This document shows positions 18,020 to 26,547 of a DNA stretch of 64,000 nt, in pieces. The DNA is from Antarctobacter albus. Its GTDB lineage: Bacteria > Pseudomonadota > Alphaproteobacteria > Rhodobacterales > Rhodobacteraceae. The stretch lies in the NCBI RefSeq assembly GCF_900101505.1, contig NZ_FMZI01000001.1:248001-312000 (forward strand), written 5' to 3'. A program made the position numbers and the translations under genes. Position 1 is the first letter of the stretch. Each line of letters begins with the position of its first letter. The notes below the pieces were generated by a model. It ran no database searches, was not told the origin of the DNA, and worked only from the letters and a program-made list of their open reading frames with translations.

Positions 18020-18063
18020 CGTGATCTCCTTTCGCCCGGCGGCATGAGAGATCACGAGACGTC

Positions 18064-18078
18064 GACCGGAGTCCGGTC
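18064..18078 (-). promoter_or_regulatory. Palindrome in the thiM leader
   Basis: GACCGGA-G-TCCGGTC, 7-base arms with one central base, between the TPP aptamer and the thiM start. It may be part of the expression platform of the riboswitch. Confidence 0.4.
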
Positions 18079-18084
18079 TGCCCT

Positions 18085-18160
18085 GTGCGCCTCCCTCCGC
18101 CGGCATTATCCGGTTCAGGTTCGAAGGGTACGTCTCAGCCCGGTTTCCCGAGCGCCCCTG
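18085..18160 (-). ncRNA. TPP riboswitch (THI element)
   Basis: On the minus strand the conserved blocks of the TPP aptamer are in order: CTGAGA (18138-18133), then ACCCTTCGAACCTGA, CCGGATAATGCCGGCG and AGGGA. It sits 66 bases upstream of thiM and should shut the salvage operon when thiamine pyrophosphate is plentiful. The exact outer ends of P1 are approximate. Confidence 0.95.
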
Positions 18161-18365
18161 TCGCTAACGGCGAGAAGGTCGCATCAGACGGCGCCAGCGT
18201 CAATCAGCTTCGCCGGTTTCGCGTCGCGAAATCCGGACGTTTGGGTCGCGGGATGGCGGGAATTGGCCTGTCGAAGGGGGAAATCCTTGCAAGACCCTGT
18301 TTATACTGGCCTTTTGCATCCCCTTGTGTATAGGCTGGATGCAGAACACTTCCAGAAGGCCGGGT

Positions 18366-18890
18366 ATGCCTGATCGCGACGACCTGAATGCCAAGTCGAT
18401 ATACGATGATCTGTTGCATCGGGCGCAGGGGGTGATCCGCACCAGGGATTTCGACGGATACCAGGGGGTCTTCGACCTTCCGTTTCGGCTTGTGAACCTC
18501 GATGCGGCGCATGTCTTTTCCACGCCGGACGATCTGCGGATGATCTTCGAGAACATCCAGCACCGGATCTTCTGCCTCAATCTCAGCTCTTACTTCGCGG
18601 TCTGCCTCGACGCGCAGCGCATCGACGAGACGACGATTGTCGCCACTCATGAAACCCGGATGATCACCGAGAACCTCTTGGTCGGCGATCCGGTGCCCTC
18701 GGTGGCCGTCCTGAAACATGTCCGGGGGCAATGGTTGCTGACGGAGGTCTGGAACTTTCGCCCGGACCGCTTCGGGACCAGTTTCCTGCGGGTCGAGCAA
18801 GAGACGCGGCCAGCGGCGCAATGGATCGCGATGCAGGCCCGCGTCTATGGCGCGCTCGGCGGGCGGACAGGCGTTTCGGCGGTTCGCTGA
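18366..18890 (+). CDS. NTF2-like (SnoaL-type) protein
   Basis: 174 residues. The ATG at 18366 follows AGAAGG. The fold pattern is a long first helix (YDDLLHRAQGVIRTRDFDGY), strands with FDLPFRLVNLDAAHVF, a DDLRMIFENIQ helix and a C-terminal sheet (GQWLLTEVWNFRPDRF). NTF2-like proteins are isomerases, dehydratases or binding subunits. It heads a run of damaged rightward genes and itself looks intact, possibly a survivor of the same cluster. Confidence 0.7.
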   Translation: MPDRDDLNAKSIYDDLLHRAQGVIRTRDFDGYQGVFDLPFRLVNLDAAHVFSTPDDLRMIFENIQHRIFCLNLSSYFAVCLDAQRIDETTIVATHETRMITENLLVGDPVPSVAVLKHVRGQWLLTEVWNFRPDRFGTSFLRVEQETRPAAQWIAMQARVYGALGGRTGVSAVR

Positions 18891-19133
18891 CTGCCCGTGT
18901 GGCGCCGCGGATCGGTGCCGGTCGGCAGCCCGCAGCAGCGGCCGAGGGCTGGGACGGCAGCGATCCGATCCGTGAAGGCTGGCCGGGAACAGGAGCTCGG
19001 GGAAGGAGCCTGGAGGACGCTGGCAGTCGATCCGCAGGATCCGCGCCAATGCAATCGTCACCCGCAGACGGCCCCGGCAAGCACCTGACCGGGACAGCTG
19101 TCGGGATTTCCAGATGCCCGCAAGGAGGCCTTT
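18891..19133. other. Spacer, no gene seen
   Basis: 243 bases between the NTF2-like gene and the P450 remnant. No convincing open frame; an AGGAGG immediately precedes the P450 start. Confidence 0.4.
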
Positions 19134-19836
19134 ATGGCTGGCCAGGTCATACCCGACTACCACGAGATCACGCGTGTGCTGACGGACCGTTCCATGCGCC
19201 AGGCGCTGTACGACGAGGGGGGCGTCGTCATGGATGACGTCCTGCTGACGCTGCATGGCCGAGACCATCACAAGCGGCGGGTGCTGGAGTTTTCGGTGCT
19301 CCGCAGGGACGACTTCTCGGTCTACGAGACAGAGATATTCCTGCCCGCCCTGGCACAGGTCATCGGGCCGCTTTCGGCGAGCGGCGGGATGGACCTGATC
19401 GACTTCGGCTATCGCGTCACGATGAACCTGACTGCAGATTTCGCGGGCCTCGACCGGCCCGAGAAATCGCCCGAGGAAACCGAGCAGTTGCTGAAACTGG
19501 TCAAGAACTTCTCGGAATGCGCGACGCTGACCCATGTGACCCGAGACAAGGAAGCCGTACGGGCCGCGCCTTGTCCGAAGGCGTGCCGATTTGGGGCTGA
19601 CCTTTGGTTATGGCATGCACATGTGCCTTGGCCGCGATCTTGACGGTGGACTGCCGGCGGGGCCGGACACCGATCCGGACAGGCACCAGTACGGGATCGT
19701 GACGCGGTTGGTCCAGACGCTGCTGGACCGCGACGTGCGCCCCGACCCGGACCGTTCGGCGGTGCAGGACACCAACACCTCCCGCATGAATTTTTCGTCC
19801 TATCCCGTTCTCCTGACACCCGAACCCGAGGAATGA
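19134..19836 (+). pseudogene. Cytochrome P450 remnant with internal deletion and frameshift
   Basis: The first about 140 codons (start after AGGAGG) encode a normal P450 N-terminal half: DYHEITRVLTDRSMRQALYD, LTLHGRDHHKRRVLEF and a helix ending near 19555. The frame then breaks. From about 19585 in the +1 frame the C-terminal haem segment appears, FGYGMHMCLGRD, with the axial cysteine, and runs to a stop at 19834-19836. Missing between them is the whole I helix (AGxDT) through the ExxR motif, about 200 residues. It therefore cannot make an active P450. The end overlaps the SDR start by four bases as an operon relic. Confidence 0.85.
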
Positions 19837-20145
19837 GCATGAAATCCGAAATCGTGACCGGGGCCGCTGCGGGCCTCGGGGCAGGCGTGGCCGCAAAATT
19901 CGATGCCGAGGGCTATCGCGTCGGGGTTCATCGACGGAGGCATGTCCGCGCCGTTCTATGCCGATCCCAAGGTCCGCGCCGCATGCGAAGGTGCCGTGCC
20001 GAACGGCGGTCTGGGCAAGATCGAGGACATCGCCGAGGCGGTCTGGTTCCTGGCCTCGCCGCAGCCCCGCTACGTCAATGCGCATCAGCTGGTGGTGGAC
20101 GGCGGCGTCTGCCACAGCCTTCTGCGCTCGCTGCCGCGGGAATAA
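19833..20145 (+). pseudogene. Short-chain dehydrogenase remnant with internal deletion
   Basis: The N-terminus keeps the cofactor loop TGAAAGLG in MSMKSEIVTGAAAGLGAGVA, but by about residue 32 it runs out of frame. From about 19915 another frame gives the SDR C-terminus: GFIDGGMSAPFYADPKVRAA, then GLGKIEDIAEAVWFLASPQP and VVDGG. The central YxxxK catalytic region and the Ser are absent. The deletion has the same shape as in the P450 upstream, with both ends kept and the middle lost. Confidence 0.82.
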
Positions 20146-20150
20146 CGGCA

Positions 20151-20705
20151 ATGCGCGTGGTCATCCTGAAAGGCGGCATCCCGGCAGCGGCTGGCATGGA
20201 GACGGAGCTTGTCGGTTCTCCGGCAGATCCGGTCTCCGCGCTGGACCGAGCCCCGGCGGGGCTTGTCGGGGTGCGGGCGCTGCGGTTCCGGATGCTGGGC
20301 AACGAGAAATACGCGCCCTACCGGGCCGAATGGGCCTATGAGACCGGTCCGGAACTGGTGAGCATGCTGGACGCTCATGCCGGGGCCGGGCGCGGCATCG
20401 TCGCGCTGCACACGGGCTGTATCTGTTTCGACGGCTGGCAAGGCTGGCTCGACCTGCTGGCAGGCGGATGGGTCTGGGGTCGGCGCTATCACGCGCCGGG
20501 GCTGGAAACCGTCGACGTGACCCCGGTGCAAGACCAACCCGTGACAGCGGACATCGCGCCATTCGCCGTCACTGACGAACACTACAGCGACCTGGCCCTT
20601 CACCCCGAGGCGATCATCCTCGCCCAGGGCCGCATGGGCGAGGGCGTGGATCACCCCGTCGGCTGGGCCCGCGACGGCGGGGACAGCGGCATCGTTCCGG
20701 TCTGA
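20151..20705 (+). CDS. ThuA-like protein, probably clipped at both ends
   Basis: 184 residues from an ATG at 20151, five bases after the SDR stop. The core IVALHTGCICFDGWQGWLDLL plus WGRRYHAPG and FAVTDEHYSDLALHPEA matches the ThuA glutamine-amidotransferase-like fold. The N-terminal segment between residues 15 and 45 does not resemble the family, and the protein stops right after HPVGWARDGGDSGIVPV, where ThuA proteins normally continue (RVxYLxLGHD). Likely a decaying third member of the same operon. Function in intact relatives is unclear. Confidence 0.6.
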   Translation: MRVVILKGGIPAAAGMETELVGSPADPVSALDRAPAGLVGVRALRFRMLGNEKYAPYRAEWAYETGPELVSMLDAHAGAGRGIVALHTGCICFDGWQGWLDLLAGGWVWGRRYHAPGLETVDVTPVQDQPVTADIAPFAVTDEHYSDLALHPEAIILAQGRMGEGVDHPVGWARDGGDSGIVPV

Positions 20706-20860
20706 GGGCAATTCGCCCGCGCCACCGATCCCCCGAAATTCGACGCAAACCCATCTAACGAGTTGTAAACACGACAAGGACCGCCGACAATCAGTCCCGT
20801 ATTCCCCCGTGATGCCCGGTCCCCGGGGTTGCGACCGGCCCATCTTGCGAAAGTCCTTGC

Positions 20861-22120
20861 ATGATCGTCCCTTTTCACGTCTCCGAAATGCTGCGCCGGG
20901 TGCGGCAGCGGATCGCCGGGACGGGCGCGCTGCCCGACATGGCCCCCCGGCCGGAGGGCAGCCGCTCTTTGCGCATGTCGCCACGCGTGACCGCCGATAC
21001 GGTGGCGCGCCTGCACCGCGACCTGGGCCTCGATGCCGAAAGCGCCGCCTGTCTCTTTGACTCGCGGGCGCAGGCGGACCTGCCGCACTACGCCGCCAAT
21101 ATCGAGAACATGATCGGGACCGTGTCGCTGCCGGTGGGGGTTATCGGGCCGCTGCGTATCAACGGGGTCAACGCCGTGGGTGATTACCCCGTGCCGATGG
21201 CAACGTCGGAGGCCGCCTTGGTCGCCTCTTACGGGCGGGGGGCGCGGGCCGCGAACAAGGCCGGCGGGATCGGCACGGCGGTGCTGTACGAGGGTGTGTT
21301 GCGCAGCCCGGCCTTCGTGTTCGAAACGCTTCTGGAGGCGGGGCAGTTCGTCGATTGGGTTGTGACGGAGGCGGACCTGCTCAAGGCCAGGGCCGAGGAC
21401 ACGACCCGGCACGGCAAGCTTGTCTCGCTGGAACCGGTGATCGACAACAACGTGGTCTTCCTGCTGTGCCGCTACACGACCGGCGATGCCGCCGGACAGA
21501 ACATGGTGACGATCGCCACAGAGGCGCTCTGTCGCCATGTGGCCGCACATTGCCCGATCCAACCGCGCAACTGGTATGTCGAGGGCAATTTCTCGGGTGA
21601 CAAGAAGGCCTCGAGCCTGGGCATGATCACCGGGCGCGGGCGCAAGGTCAGCGCCTCTGTCGTCCTGCCGGAGGCGGTTGTCGAAACCACGCTGGGCACG
21701 ACGATGGAGGCCATGCTGGACTATGGTAGGGTGGCGAACCTGGGTGCGCTTCTCTCTGGGCAATTCGGGGCGCAGGCGCATTTCGCCAATGGCCTGGCCG
21801 CCGTCTATATCGCCACCGGACAGGATGCCGCCTGTGTCGCCGAAAGCGCGGTCGGATATACCCGAATGGAACGCCGCGACACGGGGCTCTTCTGTTCCGT
21901 CACCATGCCGTCGATCCTTGTGGGCACCGTGGGCGGTGGCACGGGACTGCCGGCGCAGGCCGCTTGCCTGGACCTCATGGGGCTGCGCGGCGCGGGCCAC
22001 GGCGAGGCTCTGGCCGAGGTGGTCGCCGCGACCTGTCTTTGCGGCGAGATTTCCATCGTCGCGGCAATGGCCTCGGGCACCTTCGCCTCGGCGCATGAAA
22101 AACTGGCGCGCCTCAGATGA
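20861..22120 (+). CDS. Hydroxymethylglutaryl-CoA reductase, class I-like
   Basis: 419 residues. All HMG-CoA reductase landmarks are present: ENMIGTVSLPVGVIGPL (82-98), PMATSEAALVAS with catalytic E117, the cofactor motif DAAGQNM (209-215), EGNFSGDKKASS with K248/K249, GQD at 320-322 with D322, GTVGGGTGLP (355-364) and a C-terminal catalytic histidine H412 (ASAHEKLAR). DAAGQNM stands where most enzymes have DAMGMNM. Product: mevalonate from HMG-CoA with NADPH. The N-terminus carries a short basic segment, without membrane domain. It heads a seven-gene overlapping operon, unusual for an alphaproteobacterium, where isoprenoids normally come from the MEP pathway. Confidence 0.92.
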   Translation: MIVPFHVSEMLRRVRQRIAGTGALPDMAPRPEGSRSLRMSPRVTADTVARLHRDLGLDAESAACLFDSRAQADLPHYAANIENMIGTVSLPVGVIGPLRINGVNAVGDYPVPMATSEAALVASYGRGARAANKAGGIGTAVLYEGVLRSPAFVFETLLEAGQFVDWVVTEADLLKARAEDTTRHGKLVSLEPVIDNNVVFLLCRYTTGDAAGQNMVTIATEALCRHVAAHCPIQPRNWYVEGNFSGDKKASSLGMITGRGRKVSASVVLPEAVVETTLGTTMEAMLDYGRVANLGALLSGQFGAQAHFANGLAAVYIATGQDAACVAESAVGYTRMERRDTGLFCSVTMPSILVGTVGGGTGLPAQAACLDLMGLRGAGHGEALAEVVAATCLCGEISIVAAMASGTFASAHEKLARLR

Positions 22121-23022
22121 CCCCGTTCCAGCGTTTCCTGATCTACCAGAAAGAGCGGTTTCCGCTGGCTAAGACCGCGCCGCTGCTGGCGGTGTTCTCC
22201 GCCGCCAGCGTCACGGTTTCGGCGCTGCTGGCCGGGCGTCCCCTGCCGGGGATGGGCAGCTACGGTGCCGGGTTCCTGCTGGCCATGATCCTGTTTTTCC
22301 AGATGCGCGCGGCGGATGAATGGAAGGACCGAGAGATCGACCGGCTGTACCGGCCCGAACGACCCATTCCGCGTGGACTGGTGCGCTTGAGGACTGTGGT
22401 CTGGCTGGCGGTGGGGGTGATCCCCGTGGGGTTGATCGCGGCGGCGGGGGCCGGGGTGGTCTGGCTGCTGCTGCTGTGCTGGCTCTGGCTGGCCCTGATG
22501 ACCGTGGAATTCGGCGCGCCGGAGTGGCTGCGGGCACATATGCTGGTCTACCTCGTCAGTCACATGGCGATCATGCCGATCATGGATCTGATGCTGACCG
22601 GGATCGAATGGCGCGGGCAGGGCGGTCCGGCGCCGGGGCTCTGGCTGTTCCTTGCGCTGTCCTTCGTCAACGGCTGCGTGCTGGAGATCGGGCGCAAGAC
22701 ATGGGCCCCCGAGGCCGAGCGCGAGGGCGTCGAGAGCTATTCGTCGCTCTGGGGACCGGAGCGCAGCGCGCGTATCTGGCTGGCACTGGTGGCTTTGGCG
22801 GCTTCGCTGCTGGTCGGGCTGGGCGCCGTTCTTGGGCTGTTCTGGCCTTTCGTCGTTCTGGCGGGCCCGGGGCTGGCAGGGGCCGCCCTTGTCAGTTTCG
22901 CCTTCACGCGTCACCCATCCCGCACCACGCAGGCGCGGCTGGATGCGGCGGCGGGGCTCTGGGTGCTGGTCTGCTACGCAGGTGCTGCTGGGCTGCCGCT
23001 GGTGCTGGGGGGCGGCGTATGA
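22117..23022 (+). CDS. UbiA-family membrane prenyltransferase
   Basis: 301 residues with about eight or nine membrane segments. The first Asp-rich motif is D67EWKDREID75 within FQMRAADEWKDREIDRLYRP, followed by ERPIPRGLV, the shape of NDxxDxxxD in UbiA proteins with E/K variation. A second acidic loop (EAEREGVESYSSLWG) follows. These enzymes attach a polyprenyl chain to an acceptor in the inner membrane. The ATGA overlap with the HMG-CoA reductase stop couples it to mevalonate formation. Acceptor unknown. Confidence 0.85.
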   Translation: MTPFQRFLIYQKERFPLAKTAPLLAVFSAASVTVSALLAGRPLPGMGSYGAGFLLAMILFFQMRAADEWKDREIDRLYRPERPIPRGLVRLRTVVWLAVGVIPVGLIAAAGAGVVWLLLLCWLWLALMTVEFGAPEWLRAHMLVYLVSHMAIMPIMDLMLTGIEWRGQGGPAPGLWLFLALSFVNGCVLEIGRKTWAPEAEREGVESYSSLWGPERSARIWLALVALAASLLVGLGAVLGLFWPFVVLAGPGLAGAALVSFAFTRHPSRTTQARLDAAAGLWVLVCYAGAAGLPLVLGGGV

Positions 23023-25463
23023 AGGGGGTGATCCCGGCGGACAGGGCGCAGGACCCGCAAGAGGTGGGCGGCAAGGCCGCAGCCTTGTCCCGGCTGAAAG
23101 CGGCGGGTTTTGACGTCCCCGGGTTCCTTGTCCTGGCCGACGAGGCTTTCGCCGAACATGGCAGTGACCTGCTTGAGTCCGTCACAGGCGCCTTGCCGGA
23201 CGCGCTGGCCGCGCTTGGGCCGGGGCCCTATGCGGTGCGGTCTTCGGCGCGCGCAGAGGACGGGGCCGAAGCCAGCCATGCGGGCCAGTTCGACACCGTC
23301 CTGAATGTTCCCGCCGACGGCATAGCGGCGGCGGCGGCGCAGGTGCGCGCCTCGGGCAAGGCGGAACATGTCGCGCGCTACCGGGCCGACCGGGGCGTGG
23401 CCGACAGCGGCCTTCCGGCGGTGCTGGTGCAATGCATGATCGCCGCGCGGACGGCCGGGGTCGGCTTTTCCGCCGATCCGGTCAGCGGACGCCGGGATAT
23501 CTGCGTTGTGTCCGCCGTGCAGGGATTGGCCGATGCGCTGGTCGGTGGCGAAGTGGATGGCGAAAGCTGGACTATTTCGCGCGATGGCGTCGTCGATGCG
23601 CCTGATCCGCCCGAGGTCTTGACGCCGCAAGAGGCCACCGAGGTCGCCGATCTTGCCCGTCGGGCCGAGGCGGCGTTCGGCACCCCGCAGGATGTCGAAT
23701 GGGCCTACGAGGGCAGCCGGTTGCACCTGCTGCAATCCCGCCCGATCACCACCGATCTGCGCCCCGCGCCCAGGCCGGATAAGGCGCTGGTGGTGCTGGA
23801 CAATTCCAACATCGTCGAGAGCTATCCCGGCCTCGTCAGCCCGCTGACCTACAGCTTTGCCGCCTATTGCTACAATCGCGTCTACCGCGCCTTTGTCCGT
23901 CTGCTGGGCCTGCGCGAGGCGCAGATCGCCGAGAATGCCGCCGTCTTCGACAATCTTCTGACCCGCGTCGACGGGCGGGTCTATTACAACCTAGGCAACT
24001 GGTATCGTGCGCTGGCGCTCTTGCCGGCCTTCTCGCTCAACCGGGGTTACATGGAAACCATGATGGGCGTCGAGGAACCGCTGCCGTCCGAGCTGACCGA
24101 CCGGCTGGCACCGGACCCGGCGCGCGGTTGGCAGAAGGTCCGGGCGTTCCTGGGGCTGGGGCGCGTGGCGGGTGGCCTTGTCTTCGAGGCCATGCGGCTG
24201 GGCCGGACCCGGCGGCATTTCCTGGCGCGGCTGCAATCCGCGCTGGACGAGGGGGCGGACACCGCTGGCGCCAACCTGACCCAGCTGGCCGCCATGTACC
24301 GCCGGATCGAGGCTCGGTTGCTGGATCGCTGGGACGCGCCGCTGGTCAACGATTTCCTTTGCATGATGGGGTTCGGCGCCTCGCGCGCGCTTTTGAAACG
24401 ATGGGCCGGAGAGGCGGGCGAGGGGTTTCACAACGATGTCATGATCGGGCAGGGCGGGATCGTCTCTGCCGAACCGGCCCGGCGTATCGCCGCTATGGGC
24501 CGAATGGCGCGGGAAATGCCCGGTGCTCTGGACGCACTGGGGCAGGGGCGGGACGCGCTATCCGCGTTCCCCGATCTCAACTCTGCCGTTACCGCCTACC
24601 TTGCCGACTTCGGCGACCGCTGCACCGAGGAGCTGAAACTCGAAAGCTTGCCTCTGTCGGTTGATCCGGCACCGCTGCTGGCTGCCATTGCCAGCGCCGC
24701 CCGCCGGTCCGACGAACCGCAGGCCCGCCGCAATGTTCCCGACTGGAACGGGCTTTTCCCGCGACAGCCGCTGCGCCGTGCCCTGGCGCGCGCCCTGACG
24801 GGCTGGGCCGCCGCCCGGGTACGCGACCGCGAGAACCTGCGGTTCGAACGCACGCGCATCTTTGCCCTGGCGCGGCGCTGTTTCCTGGCGATGGGGCGCG
24901 AGTTCCACGCGCGTGGCCTGCTGGATACACCGCGCGACGTGCTGTTCCTGACCGTCCCCGAGGTCATGGGCGCCATCGAGGGCAACGCGCCGGGCGACGA
25001 CCTGCGCGCCCTGGCCGCCATGCGCAAGGCCGAGGCAGAGGCCAGCGCCAGCCGCCCCGCGCCGCCGGAACGGATCGAACTGCGCGGACCCGTGGGGGCC
25101 TATCGCCCGGCAGAGGCGCCCCCGGTCAAGGTCGAAGGCGGCGATGACCGGACTGGCACCGGCTGTTCCAAAGGCAAGATCACCGGGCGCGCCCGCGTCG
25201 TTCGCGATCCGAGGACCGAGATGCTGGAACCGGGAGAGATCCTCGTGGCGGCGAACACGGATCCCGGCTGGATCGCTCTGTTCGCCGGGGCCGCGGCGAT
25301 CGTCGTGGAGCGCGGCTCGCTCCTGTCGCATTCGGCCATCGTTTCACGCGAGATGGGGATTCCCTGCGTCGTCGGCATCCGCGACGCGACCTGCTGGTTG
25401 CAGACCGGCGACCTGATCGAGGTGGACGGCGGCAGCGGAGAGGTTAGGAAACGCGATGGATGA
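23019..25463 (+). CDS. PEP-synthase-like phosphotransferase (ATP-grasp plus PEP-utilising His domain)
   Basis: 814 residues, start overlapping the UbiA stop by four bases. Residues 1-250 are a pyruvate-phosphate dikinase ATP-binding domain (VGGKAAALSRLKAAGFDVPG; YAVRSSARAEDGAEASHAGQ; DVEWAYEGSRLHLLQSRPIT). A central helical region of about 450 residues matches no familiar domain. The C-terminus is the swivelling phosphohistidine domain with GSLLSHSAIVSREMGIPCVV, whose His is the phosphocarrier. There is no C-terminal PEP barrel, so it is built like rifampin phosphotransferase: the middle probably chooses a hydroxyl acceptor, possibly a lipid alcohol made by the neighbouring enzymes. Confidence 0.85.
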   Translation: MKGVIPADRAQDPQEVGGKAAALSRLKAAGFDVPGFLVLADEAFAEHGSDLLESVTGALPDALAALGPGPYAVRSSARAEDGAEASHAGQFDTVLNVPADGIAAAAAQVRASGKAEHVARYRADRGVADSGLPAVLVQCMIAARTAGVGFSADPVSGRRDICVVSAVQGLADALVGGEVDGESWTISRDGVVDAPDPPEVLTPQEATEVADLARRAEAAFGTPQDVEWAYEGSRLHLLQSRPITTDLRPAPRPDKALVVLDNSNIVESYPGLVSPLTYSFAAYCYNRVYRAFVRLLGLREAQIAENAAVFDNLLTRVDGRVYYNLGNWYRALALLPAFSLNRGYMETMMGVEEPLPSELTDRLAPDPARGWQKVRAFLGLGRVAGGLVFEAMRLGRTRRHFLARLQSALDEGADTAGANLTQLAAMYRRIEARLLDRWDAPLVNDFLCMMGFGASRALLKRWAGEAGEGFHNDVMIGQGGIVSAEPARRIAAMGRMAREMPGALDALGQGRDALSAFPDLNSAVTAYLADFGDRCTEELKLESLPLSVDPAPLLAAIASAARRSDEPQARRNVPDWNGLFPRQPLRRALARALTGWAAARVRDRENLRFERTRIFALARRCFLAMGREFHARGLLDTPRDVLFLTVPEVMGAIEGNAPGDDLRALAAMRKAEAEASASRPAPPERIELRGPVGAYRPAEAPPVKVEGGDDRTGTGCSKGKITGRARVVRDPRTEMLEPGEILVAANTDPGWIALFAGAAAIVVERGSLLSHSAIVSREMGIPCVVGIRDATCWLQTGDLIEVDGGSGEVRKRDG

Positions 25464-26547
25464 TCGTGGCATCGACCTCCGCGCCTCGTTCGAACGTATC
25501 CGCTATGCCCAGGCCTGGGAGGATGCCGATGTCCTGACGCAGGCGATGGGGGACGTGTCGGGGGGCGATCTGGTGGCGGTTTGTGCCTCGGGGGACAATG
25601 CCCTGGCGCTGCTGCTGACCGATCCGGCACGGGTCTTTGCCGTCGACATCTCGCCCGCACAGATCGAATGCCTGAACCTGCGGCTGGGTGCCTACAAGGC
25701 CCTGACCCATTCCGAGTTCCTGGAACTGATGGGCGCGCGCCACAGCACCCGGCGGGCCATGTTGCTGGCCCGGGCGCTGTCGGACGCACCGGGGCAAACC
25801 CGCGCCTTCTGGACGGCGCTGACGCCGCAGGTCGAGGCCTTTGGCGCGGGCGGTCTGGGCAAGTTCGAGGGCTATTTCCGCATGTTCTCGCGCTACCTGC
25901 TGCCCTTGGTGCACAGCCGCGCGACCATCGACGCGATCTTCGAGCCACGCGAGAGGGCCGCGCGCGAGGTGTTTTTCGACAACCGGTTCAACACCTGGCG
26001 CTGGCGCCTCTTGGTGCGGTTGTTCTTTTCTCGCGCCGCGATGGGGATGCTGGGCCGCGATCCGGCGTTTTTCGAACATGTGCAGGGCAGCGTGGCCGAC
26101 CACGTCTTTTCCCGCCTGCGTCACGCAGGCGTGGACACCGACCCGGCGCAGAACCCCTACCTGCACTGGATCATGAAACGCTGCCACGGCACTGCGTTGC
26201 CACTGCCATGGCGGGCAGAGGCCCACGAGGTCATCCGGTCGCGACTGGACCGAATCCAGCCGGTGCAGGGCACGGCAGAGGCGCTGACCCTGGGTGGCGT
26301 GGCAGGGTTCTACCTGTCGGATATCTTTGAATACATGTCGGCCGAGCTGGCCGCGCAGGTCTATGGCACCTTTCTGGACATGGCGCGGCCCGGGGCACGC
26401 CTAGTCTACTGGAACATGATGGCGCCGCGCCGCGTGCCGCCCGCTCTGGCCCACCGTGTCACAACGTTGGGCGACCTCGAAACCCGGCTGAAGGCGCAGG
26501 ACATGGCCTTTTTCTATTCCGATTTCGTGGTCGAAGAAGTCGGATGA
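25456..26547 (+). CDS. DUF3419 / BtaA-like 3-amino-3-carboxypropyltransferase
   Basis: 363 residues, overlapping the previous gene by 8 bases. RASFERIRYAQAWEDADVLTQAM matches the BtaA start, followed by an SAM-binding GGDLVAVCASGDNALALLL, a VFAVDISPAQIECLNLRL acidic loop and FxEHV later. BtaA moves the aminocarboxypropyl group from SAM to diacylglycerol in betaine-lipid synthesis. No btaB methyltransferase is in this operon, so the acceptor and end product are likely different. Confidence 0.8.
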   Translation: MDDRGIDLRASFERIRYAQAWEDADVLTQAMGDVSGGDLVAVCASGDNALALLLTDPARVFAVDISPAQIECLNLRLGAYKALTHSEFLELMGARHSTRRAMLLARALSDAPGQTRAFWTALTPQVEAFGAGGLGKFEGYFRMFSRYLLPLVHSRATIDAIFEPRERAAREVFFDNRFNTWRWRLLVRLFFSRAAMGMLGRDPAFFEHVQGSVADHVFSRLRHAGVDTDPAQNPYLHWIMKRCHGTALPLPWRAEAHEVIRSRLDRIQPVQGTAEALTLGGVAGFYLSDIFEYMSAELAAQVYGTFLDMARPGARLVYWNMMAPRRVPPALAHRVTTLGDLETRLKAQDMAFFYSDFVVEEVG

